A DNA stretch of 64,000 nt from the NCBI RefSeq assembly GCF_023278185.1, contig NZ_CP066356.1, forward strand, positions 6,936,001 to 7,000,000, given 5' to 3'. The stretch comes from Bradyrhizobium elkanii USDA 76. Its GTDB lineage: Bacteria > Pseudomonadota > Alphaproteobacteria > Rhizobiales > Xanthobacteraceae. Each line of letters starts with the position of its first letter. The first letter of the stretch is position 1. The notes under the pieces are model-generated. The model did not search any database, had not been told where the DNA came from, and saw only the letters and a program-made list of their open reading frames with translations. Shown in pieces: positions 37,933 through 47,705 of the stretch. The translations under genes and the position numbers were made by a program.

Positions 37933-39267
37933 CTAAATGATCTCGAAATACCGCCGGCGTTCAAAGTCTGTGACCCGATGTTGAACGGCCTCCCATTCCC
38001 AACGGCGGGAGCAAGAAAACGCTTCAACAAACCTTTCACCGAAGACATCATTGGCTGCCGGAGACTGTGCAAACCGATATGTTGCCTCTGCCAAGCTTTG
38101 AGGCAGCCTCCCAGACGGAAGGCAGGCCTCCGCGCTTGCATCACCGACGATCGAAGCCGGGAGCGCCGCGTTTGTCTCGATACCCAATATGCCGGAACCG
38201 ATGGCACATGCGAGGGCAAGATATGGGTTCAGGTCTGCACCGGGCAGCCTGTATTCGAGACGATGTGCAGACGGGTCTCCCGGAATGACGCGTACCGCGC
38301 AGGATCGGTTGTCGATTCCCCAGCTCGGATAGATTGGTGCCCAACAACCAGGTACCAATCTCTTGTAGCTATTGAAATTCGGCACAGCGAGCACACAGAA
38401 ATCATTCATGTATTTCAATTGTCCGCCGATGAATTGCCTCATGAGCTTCGAGACGTTGCGAAACGCCTCACTATCGTAAAACACATTCTGACCATCTGCG
38501 GACATCGAGACGTGAATATGGCCGGACTGGCCCGGCCAATTCTCTGAAACCTTGGCCATGAATGTAGCCATCATGCCGCGCGTCTGCGCCCAGGCCTTTA
38601 TCATCGACTTGAATATGATTGCTCGATCGGCGGCTTCCAGGGCATCACAATGACGAAGTGACGCTTCAATCACGCCTGGTCCCGTTTCAAAGTGCAGCCC
38701 GCTGAGAGGGATTCTGGACTTCTCACAAAGCGCCAGGATCTCACCGAACAGCTCCCTGTGCGCGACAGACCGCGCAATCGAGTAGCCGAATGGGCCCCGC
38801 GTCAAAGGAGCCCATTGGCCGAACGGCTTGTCTTCAATTATGTCGGCGTTCTCCTTGAACAGCATAAACTCAAACTCGAACCCGGCGCTGCAGCTGTATC
38901 CGCGGTCGGCAACCCTTTGCAGGACTTTACGCAGAATACCGCGCGGGCAGACGCTCTCATGTGCGCCCGCAAACTCAGCCAGATAGAGATATTGATCGCC
39001 GGCATAAGACACCGAACGGCCGGTGCCGGACAGAACGCGCAGATCGGCGTCCCCAAATACTGACTGCGGCTCTTGCGTGAAGCCCGCCGGAATGACGCGG
39101 TCCGAACAATCCCACGCGAGCACCGCTTCAGAGAACTTGATGACCTTATTCCCGACGGAAAGATCTTCACCCAGGACGTGTTTGCCTCGAAGGATGCCAT
39201 CGAAGTCGCTCACACCGATCATCGCCGCAGCGGCTGAATTCGTGCAACTGTCGCAGATGCCGGTCAT
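37933..39267 (-). CDS. rtxG: Glutamine-synthetase-like ligase of the rtx operon
   Basis: A 444-residue protein of the glutamine synthetase fold (gamma-glutamylpolyamine/amide synthetase type). Metal and substrate motifs: SAGFEFEFMLF, HFETGPGVIEASLRHCDAL, SGHIHVSMSADGQNVFY and ATP-site NSYKRLVPGCWAP, then NRSCAVRVIPGDPSAHRLEY. Last gene of the operon; its ATG overlaps the stop of the ATP-grasp gene. The symbol follows the known gene order rtxACDEFG; its role in rhizobitoxine formation, modification or self-protection is not clear to me. Confidence 0.85.
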   Translation of the reverse strand: MTGICDSCTNSAAAAMIGVSDFDGILRGKHVLGEDLSVGNKVIKFSEAVLAWDCSDRVIPAGFTQEPQSVFGDADLRVLSGTGRSVSYAGDQYLYLAEFAGAHESVCPRGILRKVLQRVADRGYSCSAGFEFEFMLFKENADIIEDKPFGQWAPLTRGPFGYSIARSVAHRELFGEILALCEKSRIPLSGLHFETGPGVIEASLRHCDALEAADRAIIFKSMIKAWAQTRGMMATFMAKVSENWPGQSGHIHVSMSADGQNVFYDSEAFRNVSKLMRQFIGGQLKYMNDFCVLAVPNFNSYKRLVPGCWAPIYPSWGIDNRSCAVRVIPGDPSAHRLEYRLPGADLNPYLALACAIGSGILGIETNAALPASIVGDASAEACLPSGRLPQSLAEATYRFAQSPAANDVFGERFVEAFSCSRRWEWEAVQHRVTDFERRRYFEII

Positions 39268-40553
39268 TGGTTCGCTTCCTGCGGCACCAAATCGAACACC
39301 TGGTCCATCCGCATCGCACGCAGTTGGCGATAATCTTCCTCAAGCTGTATCAGGTCGTTGTTCACGAGATACACAATGCCTGGCGTCGACGCCAAGTCGA
39401 TCGTCGGAACCAGGTTTTGCCCTATCGGAACGAACGCAATGGCATCCGCGAAGCTCGGCAGCTTGCCGATCGCATCGAGTCCGGGATAGCCGGCAACAAC
39501 ACCGCCCATGTCGGAGATCAGCGAGACGCACAGTGCATGAGCCTGCCGCTTGTAAACCCCGCGTCGCCTCATATACCCAGCAAAGCCTTTGGGATCTGCG
39601 TAACGCCACGCGGTGAGCGTCAAATGGTTATGGCCCAACGCCATCGTCCTGGCTTTTGCCGACATGGTTCCTTGCAGCCTCGCTCCGAAGTCGACCAGAA
39701 CCGGTCCCCGATCATCGACGATGATCTCGGCATGAGCAGGTCCGTCGGTGATCCGAAGCGCCCGCAGCGCACGTTCAAGGTAGTCGGATAGTTCAAGAAC
39801 GATTGGCTCCTTACCTCCCAATAACCGCTCGAGTGAGCAGACCGAAGACGCGCCCTCAATAGGAACAGTGTCATAGGTCCAGGCCTCCGTGACGAAGGTC
39901 TCGCCGTCGATCGAGACGGCATTTACGGTATATTGCTGGCCGTTGATTTTCTCCTGTCCAAGCGCCAATTGATTGAGCGTTCCGACACGGTTCGTCTTAC
40001 CGACGATCGCGGTTACAGCGCGCTGAATATCGGCATCCGTCGAGCAAAAGAACACGTCCTCCGTGCCTGTGCTGTTCAGCGGCTTGATCACAAGCTCATC
40101 GAAGGTCTCTTGACGCTTCCATCTTGCGATCACTTCAGCATTGTCGGACACCACTTGTCTGATCGATCGCACGCCTGCTGAGGCCAACGCTTCAGACAGG
40201 CGCGATTTGTCCCGTCGGGCGGCCGAAAGGGCGGTGCCATTTGAAGGCAAGCCCAGCCGCTCCGAGATCGAATCGGCCAGCTCAACTCCTGTCTCGCACC
40301 CCGCTATGACGAACTCCAGCTCCCTGCCCTGGAGAGCCCGAAGATGATATTCAACGATCTCGTCGTACCCCATGCGCTCGGGCGGGCGAATGACTTCATC
40401 ATACAGATTAGCATTGAAATGCGATTGAAAGATCGACGGAATCTGTGCAGCCGACATCACATGCACTGTTGAAATTCCATACCGCTTGAACTCTTCCGGC
40501 AAGAAGCGGCCGGTCGAATATGCGTCGACGATTACACAGTTTCGCTCGTTCAT
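39264..40553 (-). CDS. rtxF: ATP-grasp ligase of the rtx operon
   Basis: A 429-residue protein. N-terminal Rossmann-like part (CVIVDAYSTGRFLPEEFKRY), ATP-grasp core with FDELVIKPLNSTGTEDVFFC, QQYTVNAVSIDGETFVTEAW and DGPAHAEIIVDDRGPVLVDF-GARLQG. Such enzymes form amide or similar bonds through acyl phosphates and are common in small-molecule pathways. ATG 40553 overlaps the stop of the permease gene. Symbol by operon order. Confidence 0.85.
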   Translation of the reverse strand: MNERNCVIVDAYSTGRFLPEEFKRYGISTVHVMSAAQIPSIFQSHFNANLYDEVIRPPERMGYDEIVEYHLRALQGRELEFVIAGCETGVELADSISERLGLPSNGTALSAARRDKSRLSEALASAGVRSIRQVVSDNAEVIARWKRQETFDELVIKPLNSTGTEDVFFCSTDADIQRAVTAIVGKTNRVGTLNQLALGQEKINGQQYTVNAVSIDGETFVTEAWTYDTVPIEGASSVCSLERLLGGKEPIVLELSDYLERALRALRITDGPAHAEIIVDDRGPVLVDFGARLQGTMSAKARTMALGHNHLTLTAWRYADPKGFAGYMRRRGVYKRQAHALCVSLISDMGGVVAGYPGLDAIGKLPSFADAIAFVPIGQNLVPTIDLASTPGIVYLVNNDLIQLEEDYRQLRAMRMDQVFDLVPQEANQ

Positions 40554-41572
40554 GCGGACCTCCGGTACTGCAAACAGACGTTGCCGACGGCAACAGCCGT
40601 GATGAGAACATTTCCAACGAACGTATGCGGCGAAGGCACGATACGAGAATCGAAGTACTGGAACAGAAACGTGATGACAGGAGCGGTGGACAGGACCATG
40701 TTGACCGTGAAGGGCTCGACGCGGCGAATACCCTCCTGGAACAAGAGCAATGGAACGATGATCGTGGATAGCCCAATCGTTGCGATCGCAAGCCAATGTT
40801 GCGAGATCTCGAGCACGATGGAGGAATGGTCGACCAGTCCCAGCAGCAAAAGGATCGTTCCGTAAAAACGATGCGCCAACACCTGTCGACCCGAAAATCC
40901 GCGGTCGAATAGCAGCTTGACGAGTATATTTGTAAGAGCGAGCGATAGGCCGGCCACGATTGCCAAGACGATGCCGAAGGACGATCGAGCTCCCCACTCC
41001 ACGCCAGCGTTGCCGGTTGCCGAGATCCATATCATGTAACTTCCAACTGCCGCGATCGTCACGCTCACGACGATATCGGATGCTGGAGGAACGCCCTGGC
41101 GCCTGATCAGCGCGTTTAACCACACCGTCGCAGCGGGTCCTAGCGCCACCATGAACGCGACGACGATCGCCGGTTCGGTGTATTTCAGGCCGATAAACAA
41201 CCCGATCCAACTGATCGCGGTCACGACATTGAGCGACACGAACACCAGGAGCGCCGACTTCGCAACCCGTGCCGTTTCTCTCTCGTGACCTGCCAGCAGA
41301 TTAAATGTCAGACAGACCGCGGCAAAGGACACGAGGAGAGCGACGAACGCATCCGCCCGCTGAAAATACGATGCCGCATAAACTTCGCCTGCCGCGCTCA
41401 GGACGACATAGAGCGCTACAAAGAGAACTCCCAGAGCGAAGCGTCTTGTCAATCGCCCACCCGTCCTCTGCGGGCGGGGCGGCGCGGCCCGCCCCCCGGA
41501 CCACGCTTGTCCACCAGTTCCGGAAGACTCACCTTTCGACCTGGGCGGACCGCGCTTGGTTTGAAACGTCAC
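40550..41572 (-). CDS. rtxE: EamA/DMT-family permease of the rtx operon
   Basis: A 340-residue membrane protein with about ten helices and two EamA repeats: FALGVLFVALYVVLSAAGEV, ALLVFVSLNVVTAISWIGLF, then IVAGLSLALTNILVKLLFDR and NMVLSTAPVITFLFQYFDSR. The first 40 residues are polar and basic. Most likely exports rhizobitoxine or moves a precursor. It lies 9 nt after the rtxD gene and overlaps the next by ATGA. Symbol by operon order. Confidence 0.82.
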   Translation of the reverse strand: MTFQTKRGPPRSKGESSGTGGQAWSGGRAAPPRPQRTGGRLTRRFALGVLFVALYVVLSAAGEVYAASYFQRADAFVALLVSFAAVCLTFNLLAGHERETARVAKSALLVFVSLNVVTAISWIGLFIGLKYTEPAIVVAFMVALGPAATVWLNALIRRQGVPPASDIVVSVTIAAVGSYMIWISATGNAGVEWGARSSFGIVLAIVAGLSLALTNILVKLLFDRGFSGRQVLAHRFYGTILLLLGLVDHSSIVLEISQHWLAIATIGLSTIIVPLLLFQEGIRRVEPFTVNMVLSTAPVITFLFQYFDSRIVPSPHTFVGNVLITAVAVGNVCLQYRRSA

Positions 41573-41581
41573 AATCCGCCT

Positions 41582-42400
41582 CTAATGTTTCTTTGTTTGG
41601 TAGTACGCAACACACGCCTCTCCAAAAGCCGTGAACAGTCGCTGGCTCAGGAGATCAGTTGAGGCGTGCCATTCGGGGTGCCATTGCACACCGATTTGCA
41701 ACGTCGGCGCGCCGATGACCGAAGCCGCTTCGACCAGTCCGTCAGGCGCCCATGCCTCGCGCCTCAGTGCGGCGGCAAGCAGCTCGATGCCTTGATTATG
41801 CAGGGAGTTCACTTGCGCTTCGATGGCGCGCACGATCGGAAAGAGCGCACCATCAGGAGATATCCTCACGCTGTGCGCGGCATCGTACTGACGGTCTCTT
41901 GGACGATCTGGTTTCTCGGCATGCATCAGGCCACTTCCCAGTCTCCACTCAGCAAGCGATGGATGGAGAGTGCCGCCAAAATAGACGTTGAGCTCCTGAA
42001 GCCCGCGGCAGATGCCCAAGATCGGCATTCCGAGCGCGATGGCGCTCCCAATGGCTACCGCAGAGAGCCTATCCCGCGGGCGGTCACGAATTCCACCATC
42101 AACGTCCTGTTGGTCAGCCGGCGGAAGTGATGCAGGTGCCTTCAAGACGGCAGGGTCAATATTCGATTCATCCCCTGTCAAAACCAGACCGTCGAGCGCG
42201 CCCATGATCGCCAGGCCGACCTCTAGCCTCACATCTTCCGCGTCGATCGTCGGCAATATGACGCATGCCACGCCCGCATGATGAAGGAGGGCCTTGAGGT
42301 ATTTTTGCCGTAGCCAGTCGCGATGCACACCATCGACCAAAAGACGGTTCGAGGTGACGCCGACCACGGCGCGAGCGTTGTCTGAGCGTTGCAATGTCAC
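41582..42400 (-). CDS. rtxD: Class I amidotransferase-like hydrolase (PuuD type)
   Basis: A 272-residue protein of the gamma-glutamyl-GABA hydrolase family. Nucleophile Cys in MPILGICRGLQELNVYFGGT, catalytic His-x-Glu in IGVQWHPEWHASTD, and GLVLTGDESNIDP. It could remove a gamma-glutamyl group added by the glutamine-synthetase-like protein, as PuuA and PuuD do in putrescine breakdown; that pairing is inference. Overlaps the desaturase stop by ATGA. Symbol by operon order. Confidence 0.83.
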   Translation of the reverse strand: MTLQRSDNARAVVGVTSNRLLVDGVHRDWLRQKYLKALLHHAGVACVILPTIDAEDVRLEVGLAIMGALDGLVLTGDESNIDPAVLKAPASLPPADQQDVDGGIRDRPRDRLSAVAIGSAIALGMPILGICRGLQELNVYFGGTLHPSLAEWRLGSGLMHAEKPDRPRDRQYDAAHSVRISPDGALFPIVRAIEAQVNSLHNQGIELLAAALRREAWAPDGLVEAASVIGAPTLQIGVQWHPEWHASTDLLSQRLFTAFGEACVAYYQTKKH

Positions 42401-43455
42401 GCCACGTGCCCCTTCGCATGGGCATCAGCAAGCGATTGCTCATACAAGCGTCGATTTCGCTCCTTCAACTGAGTTATGACACTGGGTTGACCTTGCGGCC
42501 CCTTGACGAAGAGCCCTCCCCAGCTCGCGGCAACCTTTGCGTAACCCGGATCCTGCATCCGGATCTTCTGGGCCTTGTGCAACAGCCAGAATGGGATACC
42601 CGGCGAGAGGTGATGCTCGAGGTGATACTCGTCCAGGTTTTGTCCAAGGATCGCCCGCTCCAGGAAATTGCCTTTCCGATTCCTGGTTAGATAGACGTTC
42701 TTCGTTTCGCTCTCGCACATCGGCGAGTGCTCGGCGAGCTCGACAAACCAGCCAAGAACCTGAAACGTTGTGAGATAGGGGACGATCCAAAACAGGATCA
42801 CGATGTGGAGCAGCCCAAGAGCGTATGATCCGGCCAGGATGCCGATCCAGAAGAGGTAAAAGCCATACTTGTCGACAAGTATGCTTGACCGGCTCTGGTC
42901 CTCGGAATCTGTGATCGAAAACCGGTTGGTCCAGAGATACTTCAGGTAGGCCAGTGTCGCGCCACCAAATATCGGCTTCCAGATGATATTGAAGGCGTAC
43001 CGCTTGGGAGGCTGGACGTCGTAAACACCATTGGCCATGAAGAACTTCAGGTCGGGATCCTTCTCCGGGTCGCCGAGATACGGATGATGCAGATAGACGT
43101 GCGAGATCCGGTAGGCCCAGTGGCGCTGGAACAGGGGATAGGCCGCGAACAGAATGCCGAGGACGTAGTTCCAGGTCGTGTTCTTCGCGAGCGTACGGTG
43201 AGCCGCATCATGAGCGATCGTCGTCAGGCCGCGCTGGTAGGCACCGATCAGAAGAACGGCGAGCGGGTACAGCCACCAGGAGACGCAGAGCGTCGCGAGC
43301 GTGCAAGCGGCAATTACAGCGTAATCCTTGGCGATGTAGATCGCTCCCATCACATTGTCCGGCCTCAGCTCGGACAATTGCTTATTGATCTCCCGGCTGA
43401 ACTGAACAGCCTCATAACGAGACGACCTCAGTTTCCAAGCGTCTGCCTGATTCAT
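42397..43455 (-). CDS. rtxC: Dihydrorhizobitoxine desaturase
   Basis: A 352-residue integral membrane di-iron enzyme of the fatty acid desaturase family with all three histidine boxes: TTIAHDAAHRTLAKN, ISHVYLHHPYLGDP and DEYHLEHHLSPGIPF. RtxC of Bradyrhizobium elkanii introduces the enol-ether double bond into dihydrorhizobitoxine, the last step of the pathway. The position directly after the rtxA fusion gene makes the assignment firm. Start ATG 43455 follows AGGAGG. Confidence 0.92.
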   Translation of the reverse strand: MNQADAWKLRSSRYEAVQFSREINKQLSELRPDNVMGAIYIAKDYAVIAACTLATLCVSWWLYPLAVLLIGAYQRGLTTIAHDAAHRTLAKNTTWNYVLGILFAAYPLFQRHWAYRISHVYLHHPYLGDPEKDPDLKFFMANGVYDVQPPKRYAFNIIWKPIFGGATLAYLKYLWTNRFSITDSEDQSRSSILVDKYGFYLFWIGILAGSYALGLLHIVILFWIVPYLTTFQVLGWFVELAEHSPMCESETKNVYLTRNRKGNFLERAILGQNLDEYHLEHHLSPGIPFWLLHKAQKIRMQDPGYAKVAASWGGLFVKGPQGQPSVITQLKERNRRLYEQSLADAHAKGHVA

Positions 43456-43486
43456 GAGAACCTCCTCCTGATCGCCTTACAAGTTG

Positions 43487-45964
43487 TCAGATTGCGGAAA
43501 GCGCCCTGTCCAGATCGCGCACGATGTCGTCGACATCTTCGATGCCCACGCAAAGTCGGATCGAGCCGCCAAATATGCCGGCGGCTTCGCGCTTCTCCCG
43601 CGGAACAGTGGTGTGGGTGGTCGAAACAGGATGCGTTACGAGCGTACGGGCGTCCCCGACATTCGAGACGTGATACATCAGGTCGACATTCTGGATGAAT
43701 TTCCGCCCGGCCTGCTCGTCCTCAACTTCGAACATGACCATCGCGCCGTGTCCGTATGCGGGATTGAGTGTCTGGTCGACAGTTTCCCGATCGGCTCCCT
43801 CGAACAGCCCCGGGTAGAAGACGCGGCGCACTTTTGGATGCTCCTTAAGAACGTCGGCCACGATCCTGGCGTTTGCGCAGTGCTGCTTCATGCGAAGGGG
43901 CAGCGTTTCAAGGCCTTGGATCAGCTGAAAGCTCGCAAAGGGGGCAATGGCCGCGCCAGTATCGCGCAACCAGGTCATGCGAGCCTTCAAGAGAACCTCG
44001 CTTTTTCCGAGATCGTCGACATCTTGCAGCGCGTTGCGCCAGATGATCCCGCCATGCGCCTCGTCAGGACTGTTGAACAAGGGAAAGCGAGAGGCGCCGC
44101 GGTAGCTGAACTTGCCGTTGTCAACGATCAGACCGCCCAGCGTTGTGCCATGGCCGCATATGTATTTCGTAGCGGAGTAGGTCGTAATCGCAGCACCGAG
44201 ATCTGACGGCCGACATACCAGCGGGGTCGTCGTATTATCCACCACCAACGGAACGCCGTGCTTTCGGCCGATCTCAGCCAGCTGTTTGACCGGAAGCGGA
44301 ATCAGGCAAGGATTTGAAATCACCTCTCCGAACAGGCAGATCGTGCGATCATCGATGGCACGTTCGAAGGTCTCGGGCCTTCGGGGGTCTGCCGTTCTGA
44401 CGCTGATACCAAGACGCTTCAGCGTGTTATGGAGCAGATTCCACGTGTTGCCATAGAGATACGGTGAGGCGACGATATTGTCCCCCACCTCGCCGCTTGA
44501 CAGGTTGACGATGGCAAGGAAGGTTGCCGCTTGACCTGATGCGACGGCGAGCGAGTCGCTTCCCATGTCGACCGCGGCATACCTTTTTTCCAGCGCGCGG
44601 GTCGTCGGGTTGATGATCCTCGTATAGGTGAATCCATCAGCCTTGACGTTATAGACGTCCGCAATGTGATTCAGATCGCCATCAAGTTCGTAAGCCGTGT
44701 TCTGATAGATCGGCACTGCGACAGCTTTCGTCACCGGATCGCGTCGGTAGCCGGCGTGCAGAACAGCAGTTTCGGCAGAGAACGGCAGCTGCGAGTCCTT
44801 TGCGAAGGACGATGACATCTCGACCCCACGCTCGCAGGCCTGGCGGGTTGACGGCGTCCCCATGGATGAAGCCGGGCCGGACCGAAAATATGTACGAAAG
44901 GCGCACCCCAACTGCTCGATCCAACTGGGCTGGATCTCGCCAATGCAGCCGACCCGAAAACTCCGCGTCGCAAGATGCAGCTTCGAGTAGATATAAAGAT
45001 TGTGGGCCGCCAAGTGACGATATAGCCCATCGAAGCCTGCCTGATCCGCGATTCCGGACGGCGCGCTGAACGCGACGCAGACCGGAGACTGCAATTCGGC
45101 GGATAGCAGCGGAGACACTACCCCTTCGAGTTCTTGGACGAGATCGTCTCTGACCTTCTCATACCTGCGGCGCCTGGCATCAATGCCCTCCCCCTCCAGA
45201 ATCTCCAAAGCCTTCGTTGTTGCCTGAACGATGTGGGTGGGTGGGGTCGATCGCCACTCTCCGGTACGCTCGAGCGAGAGCCATTGGTCTCTCACGTCGA
45301 GCACAAATGACCTTGGTTCTTGAACCGCTTTTTCCAGCAGCTCGCGAGACGCGATGACAAAAGCTACTCCTGGCGGCCCTTCGATGCACTTATTGCTCGA
45401 TGTGACCAGGACATCCGGTCCACCACGGCTTAGGTCGATGTCAATCGCGCCAAAAGAGCTCATGCCGTCGACGATCGTCTTCACACCACGCCGCCTCGCC
45501 TCCTCTATGATCGCGTCAAGCGGATTGACGATTCCGGTTGTTGTCTCGCAATGCACAAGACATAGGTGAGTAACGCCGGGATTTCGGCTCAGCTGCTCGG
45601 CAACTTCCTGGGGGTCCAGGGGCTCGGTCGCTCGCTTGACAAGCTTCAGCGCTTCGACGCCCCACAGCCGCAGAATCTTGAAAATGCGCTCGCCATAGAT
45701 GCCGTTTATGCAAACGAGCGGCTTGTCGTTCCTGGACACGAATGAAGAGAGCGCGGCTTCCATTGCAAAGGACCCGCCCCCCTGAATGGGGACCACCGAA
45801 TAGTCCTTGGCACCTCCCAGCAGATTGAGCATCAGCCGCCTCATGCGGGCGGTCACTTCCTTGAACTCACCATCGCGCGATGCGAGGTCGAGCAGCATCT
45901 GGCTCCTGACCGCCAGCGACAGCGACAATGGACCAGGCGTCAGCAGAGAGCGTTGTCTAGTCAC
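43487..45964 (-). CDS. rtxA: Bifunctional rhizobitoxine biosynthesis enzyme RtxA
   Basis: An 825-residue fusion of two PLP enzymes. Residues 1-370: class V aminotransferase (LLTPGPLSLSLAVRSQMLLD, HCETTTGIVNPLDAIIEEAR, PLP lysine in VTSSNKCIEGPPG). Residues about 395-825: O-acetylhomoserine sulfhydrylase (FTYTRIINPTTRALEKRY, PLP lysine in TYSATKYICGHGTTLGG, STTHTTVPREKREAAGI). In B. elkanii the first half is assigned to making serinol from dihydroxyacetone phosphate, the second to joining it to O-acetylhomoserine to give dihydrorhizobitoxine. This domain order is diagnostic. First gene of the operon, with about 1.4 kb of gene-poor DNA upstream. Confidence 0.95.
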   Translation of the reverse strand: MTRQRSLLTPGPLSLSLAVRSQMLLDLASRDGEFKEVTARMRRLMLNLLGGAKDYSVVPIQGGGSFAMEAALSSFVSRNDKPLVCINGIYGERIFKILRLWGVEALKLVKRATEPLDPQEVAEQLSRNPGVTHLCLVHCETTTGIVNPLDAIIEEARRRGVKTIVDGMSSFGAIDIDLSRGGPDVLVTSSNKCIEGPPGVAFVIASRELLEKAVQEPRSFVLDVRDQWLSLERTGEWRSTPPTHIVQATTKALEILEGEGIDARRRRYEKVRDDLVQELEGVVSPLLSAELQSPVCVAFSAPSGIADQAGFDGLYRHLAAHNLYIYSKLHLATRSFRVGCIGEIQPSWIEQLGCAFRTYFRSGPASSMGTPSTRQACERGVEMSSSFAKDSQLPFSAETAVLHAGYRRDPVTKAVAVPIYQNTAYELDGDLNHIADVYNVKADGFTYTRIINPTTRALEKRYAAVDMGSDSLAVASGQAATFLAIVNLSSGEVGDNIVASPYLYGNTWNLLHNTLKRLGISVRTADPRRPETFERAIDDRTICLFGEVISNPCLIPLPVKQLAEIGRKHGVPLVVDNTTTPLVCRPSDLGAAITTYSATKYICGHGTTLGGLIVDNGKFSYRGASRFPLFNSPDEAHGGIIWRNALQDVDDLGKSEVLLKARMTWLRDTGAAIAPFASFQLIQGLETLPLRMKQHCANARIVADVLKEHPKVRRVFYPGLFEGADRETVDQTLNPAYGHGAMVMFEVEDEQAGRKFIQNVDLMYHVSNVGDARTLVTHPVSTTHTTVPREKREAAGIFGGSIRLCVGIEDVDDIVRDLDRALSAI

Positions 45965-47376
45965 ACCAATTCCCCTTAAACCGTATTCGTCGATGGATCT
46001 GAAGCGCGATGATGCGACCTCACCCCCTTGGGCGCAGGCTTTCTCGATTCATCTGCTGCTGGGAGAAACACCATAGGCGCGGGCAAGCATCGCCAGCAGC
46101 CCACCACATCATGCATGCAAGGATTTGAGCGCCATCGCATTGCTAGCTAGGCGTCGATCGGTTTACGCCAAACCGTGCATTCAGGCGAACGTTGAGGTTC
46201 GGACGAACGTGCACATCGGGTCCATCGCGTGCGGATATCGATCCGCGCCTGACGGACATGATGCGTTCCGTTGCTGATGAGCCTGATCCTGCGTGAGCCT
46301 GAGACTTGGGACATTCGCATACTGTCACTCGTTGGAGAATTCGGGACGTTGACGACCTTTGCCGTCCATTTTCAGATCGTACAACTTGACGTTAGGTGCG
46401 TTTCAACCCTCTCCCGAACTCTTCTCGTGTGAATTTTTTCTGACGTGCACCTCCAAAAGGAGCGATAAGCCAACTCGAGCGGCTGAACGATGTGATTTGC
46501 GGCAAGCGAGCTCGGAGTTTTCATAGTTCGACGTCAGGATCGTCCCGCAGTCCATCATCACGGCGGTGGGCGTGTCGTGGTTGACGGCTGATCCAGAGTG
46601 TCGCCGCGGGGAGTGCGCCGTCGTGGAGCTCGAATGCTCAACTCGATCGCGGAGCAGCTCAACGGCTTGCGGACCGATGAGCCTGCCCGCAGTCATGAGG
46701 CGTTTGACCTCGACGGCTAGCTCCTTCGAGCCGTTCTGCTCGGTTGGCTCCTCTGCTAGATCTGCCAAATGTCGAGCGCACTCTCGATCCGGCGTCCGGC
46801 TCGAGGCCGGTGTCGCTCAAGCTCAAGACAGAGCGTCGAAAATGCCGGAAATCGAGCCAGCGATAGCCTCGCCCTTAGCGTCTACCCCCTCGCTGGGGCC
46901 GTTAGCGGCCTTGGGTCGAGTTTTTCCCCACGAGAACTGACGCCAGCAAGCTGCAGGCTCATTGAGGAGGTGAGCGGTCCGGCATGAATTGAGTGTGGGG
47001 GGCGACCCGCGTCGCGAGCCTGTCCCGCGGCTTTCGCATTGTCCCCTGCCGGCCCGCCTCGTGCAGACATGTTCACAGCCAGCCCCGCAGACGGCCCTTT
47101 GAAGCTCGCGCGCAGGTGAGGGATACGGCCCAAACTGAAGACAGCGCGCCGGAGGGTAGGCCTAGCGCCCGAGCGTCGGGACAGGCTGCTCCTGCTTCCC
47201 AAGTCAATGTACTGGCAAACAATTGCGCCGGATGCGGCTAGACCCGGAGGAACGAGTTGCCCTTCTTCATCGTGCGCGAGAGATCGAAGCTGGATGTCCG
47301 AGACGCCGGCAGCTCGGTTACGAGAGCCTAGGCATGACGCTAGTCGGACGCGCGGGAAACGGCATCAAGCGAAACT
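45965..47376. other. Gene-poor region upstream of rtxA
   Basis: It should contain the rtx promoter. I found no match to TGGCAC-N5-TTGCW, no FNR/FixK box and no nod box. One GGCCCC-type hairpin lies at about 46889-46920. One weak minus-strand frame is listed separately. Confidence 0.4.
46403..46768 (-). CDS. Possible hypothetical protein
   Basis: A 121-residue frame; the first third (NGSKELAVEVKRLMTAGRLI, GPQAVELLRDRVEH) is helical and coding-like, the rest polar. No family is recognised and there is no clear ribosome binding site. Confidence 0.3.
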   Translation of the reverse strand: MADLAEEPTEQNGSKELAVEVKRLMTAGRLIGPQAVELLRDRVEHSSSTTAHSPRRHSGSAVNHDTPTAVMMDCGTILTSNYENSELACRKSHRSAARVGLSLLLEVHVRKNSHEKSSGEG

Positions 47377-47574
47377 TCAAGCTACTGGAAGTCGGACTTC
47401 CTCTCTGGCCTTTGTCCTGGCGTCATAGATTCTGACCTGGAGCATGGGACGGCGCTTCTTGAGCTCCTGGGCTCCTGCGAAGGCCCCATCCCTGGTTGCG
47501 AATTCGGTTTTCAATTGACCGTCGATTTCGAGCACATAACCAGAAGCGGGCAATCGACGTGTGGACGCAACCAT
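47377..47574 (-). CDS. Small conserved Bradyrhizobium protein
   Basis: A 65-residue protein: MVASTRRLPASGYVLEIDGQ, LKTEFATRDGAFAGAQELKK, MLQVRIYDARTKAREEVRLP. I recognise this as a frequent short hypothetical protein of the genus. It looks like a single small alpha/beta domain. AAAGGAAC precedes the ATG. The function is unknown. Confidence 0.75.
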   Translation of the reverse strand: MVASTRRLPASGYVLEIDGQLKTEFATRDGAFAGAQELKKRRPMLQVRIYDARTKAREEVRLPVA

Positions 47575-47705
47575 TTTGTTCCTTTGGAGCCTGAGTCTGA
47601 TTGATGCCTTTGCTTAACCTGAGTCGCCGTGGCCGGGCCAGCAGGTTAGTGGGGGGCATCTCCTGCTATCGATGGTGCGATGCGAGGTGACAGGTTTGAC
47701 GAACA

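Noticed and set aside
45965..47376. nod box, NifA site or sigma-54 promoter for rtxA
   Set aside because: I read both strands for these motifs and found no acceptable match; the rtx promoter remains unidentified.
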